From assembly GCA_937872095.1 (NCBI GenBank), contig CALMNW010000033.1, positions 1 to 53,812 on the forward strand: 53,812 bases of DNA. The letters are read 5' to 3'. The notes under the pieces were generated by a model. It searched no databases and was not told where the DNA came from. It saw only the letters and a list, made by a program, of their open reading frames with translations. Each line of letters opens with the position of its first letter. Position 1 is the first letter of the stretch. Made by a program: the position numbers and the translations under genes. This stretch comes from an uncultured Verrucomicrobiota bacterium (lineage in GTDB: Bacteria; Verrucomicrobiota; Kiritimatiellia; CAIQIC01; Lenti-01). This document shows positions 41,885-48,484 of the stretch, piece by piece.

Positions 41885-42673
41885 CTAGGGAGTGCCGCCG
41901 CAATCCAGGAGGAAGGCGACGACGTCGTCGCGGTGGTCGAGGGCGGCGAGGCGCAGGGCGGTTTTGCCGTAGTCGTTGCGGGCGTTGACGGCGGCGCCAT
42001 GCTCGAGGAGGCACTGGACGACGGCGAGGTTGCCGCGCAGAGCGGCGGCCATCAGGGCCGTGCGGCCGGCGCGGCCCTTGGCGTTGATGGCGGCGCCGCG
42101 GGCCAGCAGGCAGCGCACGACCTCGAGATGGCCGCCGACGGCCGCCAGGACGAGCGGGGGATTGTTCTCCCGGCCGCCGGCATCGGCGTCGGCGCCTTTT
42201 TCGAGGAGGAACCAGACGATGTTGAGCCGGCCGTTGCGGGCGGCGGACATGAGCGGCAGTTGGCCGTGCTTGTTCTGCTCGTCGAGGGGGACGCCGCGTT
42301 CGATCAGCAGGCGGACGATTTCGAAGGAGCCGCCGTCGGCGGCGAGGGAGAGGGGCGGGTTGCCGTCGTCGCCCCGCGCGCGGAGATCCGCGCCGTGGTC
42401 GGCGAGGTGGCGCACGATTTCCGTGTGGCCTTTCAGCGTCGCCCACATGAGCGGGGTCCAGCCGTTCTGGTTCTTGGCCTCGACGTCGGCGCCCTGCGCG
42501 ACGAGATACTCGACGATTTCGAGCTGGCCCTTGTTGGCGCCGGCCATGAGCGGGGTCCAGCCGGTCGGACTGCGGGCATCGACGGGGGCGCCATGCTCCA
42601 CCAAATCCCGGACCAGATCCGGATCGGCGGCATTGGCCGCCTTCATCAAGGCTTCGCCTTTGGCGTCGTTCAT
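41885..42673 (-). CDS. ankyrin-repeat protein
   Basis: 262 residues from ATG 42673. Seven complete 33-residue ankyrin repeats plus a partial first one fill almost the whole chain (GWTPLMAGANKGQLEIVEYL, GWTPLMWATLKGHTEIVRHL, GKTALRLAALDHRDDVVAFL). No signal peptide or catalytic domain. Ankyrin stacks bind partner proteins. The same frame runs open upstream to 42880 through structured element B, but that part is not similar to ankyrin and was left out. The TAG stop is at 41885. Confidence 0.93.
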   Translation of the reverse strand: MNDAKGEALMKAANAADPDLVRDLVEHGAPVDARSPTGWTPLMAGANKGQLEIVEYLVAQGADVEAKNQNGWTPLMWATLKGHTEIVRHLADHGADLRARGDDGNPPLSLAADGGSFEIVRLLIERGVPLDEQNKHGQLPLMSAARNGRLNIVWFLLEKGADADAGGRENNPPLVLAAVGGHLEVVRCLLARGAAINAKGRAGRTALMAAALRGNLAVVQCLLEHGAAVNARNDYGKTALRLAALDHRDDVVAFLLDCGGTP

Positions 42674-42787
42674 GGGGCGAAATCCTAGCAAGGCGGCGCC
42701 CGTTTGGCCACGACGAACGCCGGCCGGCGCGCATTGCGCGGAACGAAAACCGGCGCGGCGGAATTTCCAGGGGGAGAGGAGCAAACG

Positions 42788-42884
42788 AATTGGGAGCTCA
42801 GCGGAGACCAGCCCATCATCGCATCTTCCGCGTTCTCGCCTCGGGCAGCTGGCCATCCAATCTCTTCCGCCGAGCTCCACTTTC
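42788..42884 (-). ncRNA. candidate small RNA, structured element copy B
   Basis: Second copy of the element at 27932. The outer stem strands GGAGCTCGGCGGA and TCCGCTGAGCTCC, the 11-nt bulge ending TTGGAT and the inner stem GGCCAGC/GCTGGTC are kept; the apical loop differs in sequence and length. The promoter lies at 42885-42912. No T-rich terminator follows before the ankyrin ATG (42673), so here it may act as a leader. The rest of 42674-43016 shows no gene. Confidence 0.58.
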
Positions 42885-42912
42885 AGGCTACGGCAGGATC
42901 CGGAAAATGCAA
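42885..42912 (-). promoter_or_regulatory. promoter of structured element copy B
   Basis: TTGCAT (42912-42907), 16 nt, TAGCCT (42890-42885), the same geometry as copy A. Confidence 0.5.
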
Positions 42913-43016
42913 CCCGGCGACCGTTAAAAACCGGTCAAATAATCTCGACCGGAATGCCGGGGATGGCGCAGAGAAAACACAGATCGATTTTCGAGATGCC
43001 GCGGCCAATGATTTAT

Positions 43017-43091
43017 CCCCCGACGGGGTCGTCGGGGGCTCCAAAGGCATGGATTCCGAGGCTGTTTGGAGCCGGGACGACCTCGTCCCGG
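43017..43091. repeat. 75-bp paired-hairpin module, copy 2 (inverted)
   Basis: CCCCCGACG-GGGT-CGTCGGGGG (43017-43038), CTCCAA, 21 nt, TTGGAG (43066-43071), CCGGGACG-ACCT-CGTCCCGG (43072-43091). Same total length and spacer as the module at 41213. Its spacer, read on the other strand, shares CAGCC-CGGAA with that copy, so this one is inverted. Confidence 0.85.
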
Positions 43092-43126
43092 ACGGATTCG
43101 GCGGTTATAGAATAGATAGATTTGCC

Positions 43127-44083
43127 TTAGCGCAGGACGTTCTGCACGGCCGCCAAGCCCGCGAGCGACACCACGATCCACAGCAGGATGCCCTGGAGCA
43201 TGGGCCGGAACCCGACGCTCCGGAGCGCTTCCCGCGACAGGCCCGCGCCGATCAGAAACAAGGTCAGCGTCAGCCCCAGCTTCGCCGCGTGCTGGATGAA
43301 ACCGTAGACGTCCGCGCCTTGCGGCCACAGGGTGCGGACGCCCGCCGCGGCCAAAAAGGCGAAAATGAACCAGGGCCATTTGACCCGCTTCGTGCCGTGC
43401 CGTTTCGCCAGGGCCACGCCCAGCGCGATCGGGAAGATCCACAGGGCTCGCGCCAGTTTCACCGTGGTGGCGATGCCCAGCGCCTCTTCGCCGTATTTCG
43501 CCGCGGCGCCCACGACGGAACTGGTGTCGTGGATCGCGATGGCCGACCACAGCCCGAAATGCGCCTGGTCCATTCCCAGCAGATGGCCCAGCGGGGGAAA
43601 CACGAGCAGGGCCACCGCGTTCAGCACGAATACCGTGCAGAGCGACACCGACATGGCTTTGGAATCCGCGTCCAGCACCGAGCCGACCGCCGCGATCGCG
43701 CTGCCGCCGCAGATCGCCGTGCCGACGGAGACCAGATGCGACGTCGTCGCCTCCACCTTCAGCAGGCGGCCGAGCCCAAAACCGACGAGCAGGGTTCCGA
43801 AAATCGTCGCCACGGTGAAGCCGAACCCGGTCTTGCCCGCCGCCCATACGGCCGCCAGGTTCATGCCGAAGCCCAGGCCGACCACGGACCACTGCAGCAG
43901 CAGCTTCGAGGCCCGGTGGCTCGCCTCGGGGATCGGATTTCCCAGCGCCAAGGCAAAGACCAAGCCCGCCGCCAGCGCCATCGGCGGGGAAACCCAGCCG
44001 CTCAGCGTCGCCGCCGCCAAGGCGAGAAACGCAACGAGACGGAGCTTCGGAAGGCCGCGGGTTTGGGTTGGCTGGTCTTGCAT
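43127..44083 (-). CDS. yeiH: YeiH/UPF0324-family membrane protein
   Basis: 318 residues from ATG 44083 (AGGA 7 bp upstream); the frame's earlier ATG at 44137 lies inside the promoter. About ten membrane helices. Signature segments are AICGGSAIAAVGSVL (about 130) and AIHDTSSVVGAA (about 185), diagnostic for UPF0324. The family is annotated as putative sulfate exporter without firm proof. Monocistronic, with a clear promoter; paired-hairpin module copy 2 lies downstream. Confidence 0.92.
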   Translation of the reverse strand: MQDQPTQTRGLPKLRLVAFLALAAATLSGWVSPPMALAAGLVFALALGNPIPEASHRASKLLLQWSVVGLGFGMNLAAVWAAGKTGFGFTVATIFGTLLVGFGLGRLLKVEATTSHLVSVGTAICGGSAIAAVGSVLDADSKAMSVSLCTVFVLNAVALLVFPPLGHLLGMDQAHFGLWSAIAIHDTSSVVGAAAKYGEEALGIATTVKLARALWIFPIALGVALAKRHGTKRVKWPWFIFAFLAAAGVRTLWPQGADVYGFIQHAAKLGLTLTLFLIGAGLSREALRSVGFRPMLQGILLWIVVSLAGLAAVQNVLR

Positions 44084-44108
44084 GGGATGTCCTGAAAAAT
44101 GGAGCCCG

Positions 44109-44137
44109 AACCTACGCCGCGCCGGCGGATGCGTCAA
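44109..44137 (-). promoter_or_regulatory. promoter of yeiH
   Basis: TTGACG (44137-44132), 17 nt, TAGGTT (44114-44109), 25 bp before the ATG. The -35 box equals that of the C25 peptidase gene. Confidence 0.75.
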
Positions 44138-44204
44138 GATGGTTGGAGCGTTCGGAGGCCGCCGGCCGTGCGGTCCGTTGGCGGCGAGACAAATCGCGGC
44201 TCGT

Positions 44205-44678
44205 TTACGCCGGGGGCGCCATGGTGGGGGGAATCCGCACCGCCACGACCTGGCCGCGGGCGCAGAGTTCGCCGGCCGCCGACACCGTTTCGGTCACGAC
44301 CACTTTCCGCCCCTTGATTTCCGCGACGCGTCCACGGATTTCCAGCGGCACGCCCAGCGGCGTCGGGCGCAGATAATCCACGTGCAGCGAGGCGGTCACG
44401 AAGCGCATGGGCGGTTCGGAGCCCAGTTCCCGGCCCTCGTGGCGGCAAGCCGCGGCGGCCGCCGTGCCCGTGCCGTGGCAATCGACGAGCGAGGCGATCA
44501 AACCGCCGTAGACGAAGCCGGGCACCGCGATGTGGTAGGACGCTGGCTGGAAAACCGCCACGCTTTCCTCGCCGTCCCAATGGCTCTTGAGGTGCAGCCC
44601 GTGGTCGTTGAGCCGGCCGCAGCCGTAGCAGTGGCTGAATTCGTCCGGATAGCTGTCTTGAAAGGCGGGCTCGTTCAT
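44205..44678 (-). CDS. PaaI-family hotdog thioesterase
   Basis: 157 residues. PGFVYGGLIASLVDCHGTGTA (about 52-72) is the catalytic turn of the PaaI/YiiD group, followed by LHVDYLRPTPLG and the final strand. An N-terminal CYGCG pair (about 17-21) could bind metal and is seen in related proteins. It probably hydrolyses a short or aromatic acyl-CoA. ATG at 44678. TAGCCT at 44707-44702 may be the -10 box. It ends 67 bp before the yeiH promoter; not an operon. Confidence 0.9.
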   Translation of the reverse strand: MNEPAFQDSYPDEFSHCYGCGRLNDHGLHLKSHWDGEESVAVFQPASYHIAVPGFVYGGLIASLVDCHGTGTAAAAACRHEGRELGSEPPMRFVTASLHVDYLRPTPLGVPLEIRGRVAEIKGRKVVVTETVSAAGELCARGQVVAVRIPPTMAPPA

Positions 44679-44735
44679 CGGTCGGTTCTCCGTTCGGGAA
44701 ACAGGCTATCACGGGGGGAACGGAGAAGGGGAGGA

Positions 44736-44862
44736 TTTTTGCCGCAGAGGGCGCAGAGGGCAGAGAGAGAATAGACAGGATTCACAGGATGGACAGGATG
44801 GGGGGTGCCCAAGGGGCGCGAGGGGGAATTAAAAATTAAGAATGAAGAATGAAGAAATTTAT
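44736..44862. repeat. cluster of three degenerate stutter repeats
   Basis: In order: GCAGAGGGCGCAGAGGGCAG-type CAGAG words (44742-44770), ACAGGATTCACAGGATGGACAGGAT-type words (44775-44799, unit ACAGGAT), and AATTAAAAATTAAGAATGAAG-type words (44826-44857, unit AAGAATG). Each has three or four imperfect units of 8-9 nt. The rest of 44679-44962 shows no gene. Confidence 0.75.
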
Positions 44863-44962
44863 GGGGGTGTAGCGGCCTGAAAACAGGGAGGGAAGTGGAC
44901 TCATCGTCCGTGGACTTGTCGGCCATGAAGGGGGCACATTGGAATCACAGCTTGGTGATAAA

Positions 44963-45181
44963 ATGAAAATTGCGATTGAACTGGAAAAAACCGAATGGGG
45001 GCAGATTCTCGACGGGTTGAGATGTCGGGCGGAAATATACGAAGAGACTGTCCGATACTATGAATCGGGATATGCCGAAAACGAGATTGCCGAAGTCCGA
45101 GACGAGAATGAGGCTCGAGAATTGGCTGATTTGTATTGGAGCATCATCGGGAAAATCGAAAGGAAGCTTATTCGGGATTAG
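44963..45181 (+). CDS. small hypothetical protein
   Basis: 72 residues from ATG 44963, acidic and mostly helical (EKTEWGQILDGLRCRAEIYEE, NEARELADLYWSIIGKIERKL). No family recognised. Codon use and base content are clearly AT-richer than the window average, as in the next two genes, which suggests a shared foreign origin. The ribosome site is poor (GGTGATAA). It lies 65 bp before the HNH gene on the same strand. Confidence 0.6.
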   Translation: MKIAIELEKTEWGQILDGLRCRAEIYEETVRYYESGYAENEIAEVRDENEARELADLYWSIIGKIERKLIRD

Positions 45182-45246
45182 GGCAGCTCGCCTAAGGCGA
45201 CGGTGTTTACAACCCGAAGGGGGAAGGGGTATGATTGCGACACAGC

Positions 45247-46101
45247 ATGAATACACATGACAGTTATTTGCGCTATATGCGCGGTGCGAGTATCGAGGGG
45301 AGCAATAAAGCATCGTCTTACCTCAGGGCCCTTGAATTGCTAGGGCCGATTCTGGCTAAAACCCGTGAATTTTCGGACTGCGCGGATGTTTACGCTGTGA
45401 AGTCGCCCGAACGGATCGGAGAGCTGTACGAGCTGGTGCTGGAACAGCAGCGCAAAGAGGATGCCGGGATGTTCGGCGGGGAGGAACCCTCCAGCTATTG
45501 GCGCAATCGGTTCTATTCGGCCGCGTTGAAGAGTTACCAGGAGTTCCTGATTCTGGCGCCGTACAAGCAGAAGCTCTGGGAACTGGCGCGCAAGGGCGGC
45601 GACCCGGCGGAACTGACCCGTCGGCTGAACGAACAGGAAATCGGCAAGGCCGAGCGGTTGCTGGTGGATCGCGGAATGGATTATGCGAGCCGCGAGGGGA
45701 AAGACCGGATTTGTTCGGCCAAGGCGCGCGTAAACCAAGACTTCTTCCGGGAACTGATCTTGGACGAGTATCGTGCGCAATGCTGCATTTCCGGGTTGAA
45801 CGTGCCTGATGTCTTGCGGGCCAGCCACATCGTCGGCTGGGCGGAGGACGAAGCCAACCGGCTCAACCCGGCCAACGGACTCTGCCTATCTGCCACTTAT
45901 GACGCCGCGTTCGATCGGCATCTGATCTCCTTCGACGAAGATTGCCGTTTGATTTTCAGCCCCGTGCTGGTCGAGTACTATGGTAACCAAGCCTTCCAGG
46001 CGCAATTCAAGTCGTTCGAGGGTCAGAGCCTCGCCATGCCAAAACATTTCCGGCCCGATCGGGGTTTTCTCGAAAAACATCGCGAGAAAATGACTCGCTA
46101 G
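45247..46101 (+). CDS. HNH endonuclease domain protein
   Basis: 284 residues from ATG 45247. The C-terminal third holds an HNH_2-type nuclease: RVNQDFFRELILDEYRAQCCISG, then RASHIVGWAEDEANRLNPANGLCLSATYDAAFDRHLISF (in pieces, about 160-235), with the catalytic His in ASHI. The N-terminal part (about 1-150) is helical and probably a sensor or DNA-specificity region. Proteins of this build are often annotated as restriction endonucleases, without a modification partner. No methyltransferase is adjacent, so a methyl-dependent or abortive defence role is a guess. Base composition is lower in GC than its neighbours. Confidence 0.87.
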   Translation: MNTHDSYLRYMRGASIEGSNKASSYLRALELLGPILAKTREFSDCADVYAVKSPERIGELYELVLEQQRKEDAGMFGGEEPSSYWRNRFYSAALKSYQEFLILAPYKQKLWELARKGGDPAELTRRLNEQEIGKAERLLVDRGMDYASREGKDRICSAKARVNQDFFRELILDEYRAQCCISGLNVPDVLRASHIVGWAEDEANRLNPANGLCLSATYDAAFDRHLISFDEDCRLIFSPVLVEYYGNQAFQAQFKSFEGQSLAMPKHFRPDRGFLEKHREKMTR

Positions 46102-46157
46102 ACGAATCTGACAGCCGGTGTGAATTTAGGGCAGACATCGCTCGAAATGGAGATTGT

Positions 46158-46679
46158 ATGGACTTGATCATGAAGATGCTGCTGCCGGTTGCGTTGTTGT
46201 TGGTGCTGGCGGGACTTGTCCAGTATGTGAAGGCTCTGCAGAGGAAGGAAGCCAGGGGCGGGCATCGGTACGAGAAGCAGGAAGCGTTGATGTCCCCAGT
46301 GGAGTTGAAGTTTTTCCGGGCGCTGGAGGCGGCGGTGGGGAGCAACTTCAGGGTGTTTTCAAAGGTTCGGCTGGCGGATATCGTGCAGCCAGTGAAAACC
46401 GGCGACAACCGAGCTTGGTACTCTGCCTTTGGGGTCATAAAGAGCAAGCACGTGGATTTCGTGGTGTGCGATCCGAAGACTTTGGAGTTCCGTATAGTCG
46501 TGGAACTGGACGACAATAGCCACGAGCGTGGCGACCGCATCGAGAGGGACCAGAAGGTCGATGACATCCTGAAGCAAGCGGAAATCCCCATTATCCATTT
46601 TCCCGCCAAGTCGGCCTACTCCGCCAACGAGATTTACCGGCGGATATTTGGCGATCCGGCAGCGAATGCCCCGGCATAG
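46158..46679 (+). CDS. DUF2726 domain protein
   Basis: 173 residues. N-terminal membrane helix (about 5-25), then DUF2726 (about 42-165): SPVELKFFRALEAAVGSNFRVFSKVRLADIV, FVVCDPKTLEFRIVVELDDNSHE, and ILKQAEIPIIHFPAKSAY. The VELDD and preceding Asp residues resemble a restriction-endonuclease-like (PD-(D/E)xK) core, so it may be a nuclease. It follows the HNH gene by 56 bp on the same strand. Together they look like an acquired accessory or defence pair. Confidence 0.85.
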   Translation: MDLIMKMLLPVALLLVLAGLVQYVKALQRKEARGGHRYEKQEALMSPVELKFFRALEAAVGSNFRVFSKVRLADIVQPVKTGDNRAWYSAFGVIKSKHVDFVVCDPKTLEFRIVVELDDNSHERGDRIERDQKVDDILKQAEIPIIHFPAKSAYSANEIYRRIFGDPAANAPA

Positions 46680-46705
46680 GCAGCGATCCGGCGGTCGGGG
46701 GCAGG

Positions 46706-46861
46706 TTTTTCCATAGCGTGGAAAAATATTTTCCACACCGTGGAAAAAACGGCCCGATTTTTCCACGCTATGGAAAAACTTTCGGCGATTTTTCCACGGA
46801 ACGTAAAAACTTTGATGGATTTTTCCACGCTATGGAAAAATGTTTTCCACGGTGTGGAAAA
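46706..46861. repeat. array of six TTTTCCA palindromes
   Basis: Copies at 46706-46726 and 46729-46747 (a pair 2 nt apart), 46758-46778, 46789-46809 (imperfect), then 46820-46840 and 46843-46861 (a second pair 2 nt apart). Two types alternate: centre CGCTA (or its complement TAGCG) and centre GGT (or ACC). No gene is seen in 46680-47017 apart from this array. Confidence 0.9.
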
Positions 46862-47017
46862 ACATCGAGTTCTCCTGCGCCGGGACGCAGATGGTGGGCG
46901 CGATTGAACGCATGGGGAAGGGCGGAGATCGCGGCGAAATCGTCGGCTTGGCGTTCGGCGGCATGGACAGGGGGGCGGGGCGGGGTGTAGGATTTGGGGC
47001 GGCACAGGAGGCGGAAC

Positions 47018-47974
47018 GTGAACAGTCGGATGATCGCTTGGGGGCTGGCGGGGGTGCTGCTGGGCGCGGCGGCCCGGGGGCAGACGGAACTGGAAATCAC
47101 GGCTTCCGGCAACGGGACGCTGGAATGGACCTACCCGACGAACGTGGGTTCGACGAGTTTCCGCGTGGAATGGGCGCCGCAAGCAGGCGGGCCGTGGGCC
47201 GGATTTTCGAATCTGCCGGCGCAATTGGATTCCATCGCGCCGACGGGGACGACGATGTCGGCGGAGGTGCCGACGTTCTACCGGGTGCTGGCGACGGCGC
47301 CCATGCACAATCCCCTGGTGACGTTCGTCATCGACGACTACGAGGGGGATGCGCCGGGCGACGTGCTGGACGTATTCCGGACGCCGTCGCTGGGGCCGCT
47401 GAATTCGGTGGCGTGGTACGAGGGACACGGGGAGCGCACGGCGGTCGTCACCAACGGCCTCGACGGGCAGGCGGCCTTGCTGACGGTGCCGCCGGCGACC
47501 GCGCTGGACTACATCGCCTATCTGGGGGCGACCAATGTCCCGGCGGCTTACCTGCTGACCTGGGACATGGAGTTCGCGGAGGTGAACGGCGGCGGCGGCA
47601 TGTTCTTCGTGCGCTTTTCGCGCGCGGACGGCAACGGGATGCAGGTCCTGTTCGGGTTCCTGGACGACGGGCGGATCATTCGGTTTTTCGACGAACCGAG
47701 CTACGAGACGTTCGTGGAAGTGGGCACGTTCGAGGCGGGGACGCGGTACCGGACGTATTTCATCTACGACCTGGCGTCGGCGACCTTTTCGGTGCTGTTC
47801 GACGGGCAGTGGATCGTGGACCACGCGGCGATTCCGGCGCTGTTCAAGATGGACGGGATCACCCAGTTCGGGTTCGATCTCAACCAGACGCTGGGGCTGC
47901 CGGGACAGCCGGGGTTGGGAAATACCTACCTGGTGGACAACGTCCGCTTCGGGCTGCTGAACGGGCCGCATTAG
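47018..47974 (+). CDS. exported beta-rich protein, function unknown
   Basis: 318 residues from GTG 47018, chosen because AGGAGG (47006-47011) sits 6 bp upstream. Signal peptide about 1-22 (WGLAGVLLGAAARGQ). Then a fibronectin-like segment (about 25-85: SFRVEWAPQAGGPWAGFSNL) and a concanavalin-like body (about 100-310: VIDDYEGDAPGD, LLTWDMEFAEVNGGGGMFFVRFS, YLVDNVRFG). There is no catalytic motif and no sorting tail. Similar proteins are many in Kiritimatiellota-type genomes. The gene is flanked on both sides by TTTTCCA palindromes. Confidence 0.82.
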   Translation: MNSRMIAWGLAGVLLGAAARGQTELEITASGNGTLEWTYPTNVGSTSFRVEWAPQAGGPWAGFSNLPAQLDSIAPTGTTMSAEVPTFYRVLATAPMHNPLVTFVIDDYEGDAPGDVLDVFRTPSLGPLNSVAWYEGHGERTAVVTNGLDGQAALLTVPPATALDYIAYLGATNVPAAYLLTWDMEFAEVNGGGGMFFVRFSRADGNGMQVLFGFLDDGRIIRFFDEPSYETFVEVGTFEAGTRYRTYFIYDLASATFSVLFDGQWIVDHAAIPALFKMDGITQFGFDLNQTLGLPGQPGLGNTYLVDNVRFGLLNGPH

Positions 47975-47987
47975 GATCGGAAGCGGA

Positions 47988-48029
47988 TTTTTCCACGCTA
48001 TGGAAAAAAGTTTTCCACGGTGTGGAAAA
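47988..48029. repeat. pair of TTTTCCA palindromes
   Basis: TTTTTCCA-CGCTA-TGGAAAAA (47988-48008) and TTTTCCAC-GGT-GTGGAAAA (48011-48029), 2 nt apart. Same order and orientation as the pair at 46820-46861. Confidence 0.9.
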
Positions 48030-48146
48030 ACCTCAAGCCGCGATTAAGCGCGAGATCTCCCTTCGACCGGGTTTTCTCCGCGAAACTCTGCGTTCTCTGC
48101 GGCGAGAGGGGCTGTGAGCGGGCGGACGCCCGCGCTCCGGCGACGG

Positions 48147-48171
48147 AAAAAGCCGCGATAAAAATCGCGGC
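48147..48171 (-). terminator. possible second terminator, minus strand
   Basis: GCCGCGAT-TTTT-ATCGCGGC (48171-48152) followed by TTTTT (48151-48147) on the minus strand. It would back up the terminator at 48313. Confidence 0.5.
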
Positions 48172-48312
48172 CCGTGCGGACGGCTCGGCGAGCCGTCCCT
48201 ACCTTTCCGGAACTTGGCGGGCTTGGCGCCTTGGCGTGAGGCGGATCGGGATCGGGCGGTTTTCTCGGCGGAACTCGGCGGTCTCTGCGGCGAGAGGGGC
48301 TATGAGCGGGCA

Positions 48313-48341
48313 GGAAAAGGGCCGCGATTGAATCGCGGCCC
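48313..48341 (-). terminator. terminator after abiEii and gene-tail copy 1
   Basis: GGGCCGCGATT-C-AATCGCGGCCC (48341-48319), then TTTT (48318-48315). It lies 33 bp after the stop of the tail copy. Confidence 0.65.
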
Positions 48342-48374
48342 GTGGGGGGATTAAGATTACGATTAAGAGTAAGA

Positions 48375-48425
48375 TTAGGATTTGACCGCTTTGATGGCGT
48401 TCAGGACCTTCTCGGGGGTAAAGGG
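48375..48425 (-). pseudogene. orphan 3' tail of a molybdenum hydroxylase gene, copy 1
   Basis: Encodes PFTPEKVLNAIKAVKS and a TAA stop; the intact gene at 50240 ends PFTPEKVLNAIRAVKK. Only 16 codons remain. Upstream the match stops abruptly at GGGGGCTGCCAATATCC, the same junction as copy 2. Most differences are at third positions, so the tail once evolved as coding sequence. Confidence 0.75.
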
Positions 48426-48462
48426 GGCTGCCAATATCCAATATTCAATATCCAATGTCCAA
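48426..48462. repeat. CCAATATCC stutter repeat joined to tail copy 1
   Basis: CCAATATCCAATATTCAATA and a further TCCAATGTCC (48431-48460). The first 18 nt from GGGGGCTGCC are identical to 50121 onward. Confidence 0.75.
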
Positions 48463-48484
48463 GGGGGGAAGGAGGAGGGGGAGG

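Larger units (their letters stand above)
48070..48341. repeat. two 54-bp direct repeats with hairpins between and after
   Basis: 48070-48123 and 48258-48311 match at most positions; the last 30 bp (TCTCTGCGGCGAGAGGGGCT and on) differ once. Between them lie GGACGGCTC-GGC-GAGCCGTCC (48178-48198), a GGGCG/CGCCC hairpin near 48120 and a CTTGGCG stutter (48213-48238). The stutter words CTCTGCG and CTTGGCG are of the same type as at 44742. No gene is seen in 47975-48374. Confidence 0.8.

Noticed and set aside
42674-42880. N-terminal extension of the ankyrin protein
   Set aside because: The frame stays open through element B, but the extension has no ankyrin or signal features and crosses the element's stem.
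44675-44926. 83-codon minus-strand frame
   Set aside because: Its sequence (phrases like HPVNPVYSLSALCALCG) is simply the translation of the stutter repeats at 44736-44862.
46706-46861. CRISPR array
   Set aside because: Repeats are 19-21 bp perfect palindromes in two types and both orientations with spacers of 2-11 nt; no cas genes are present.
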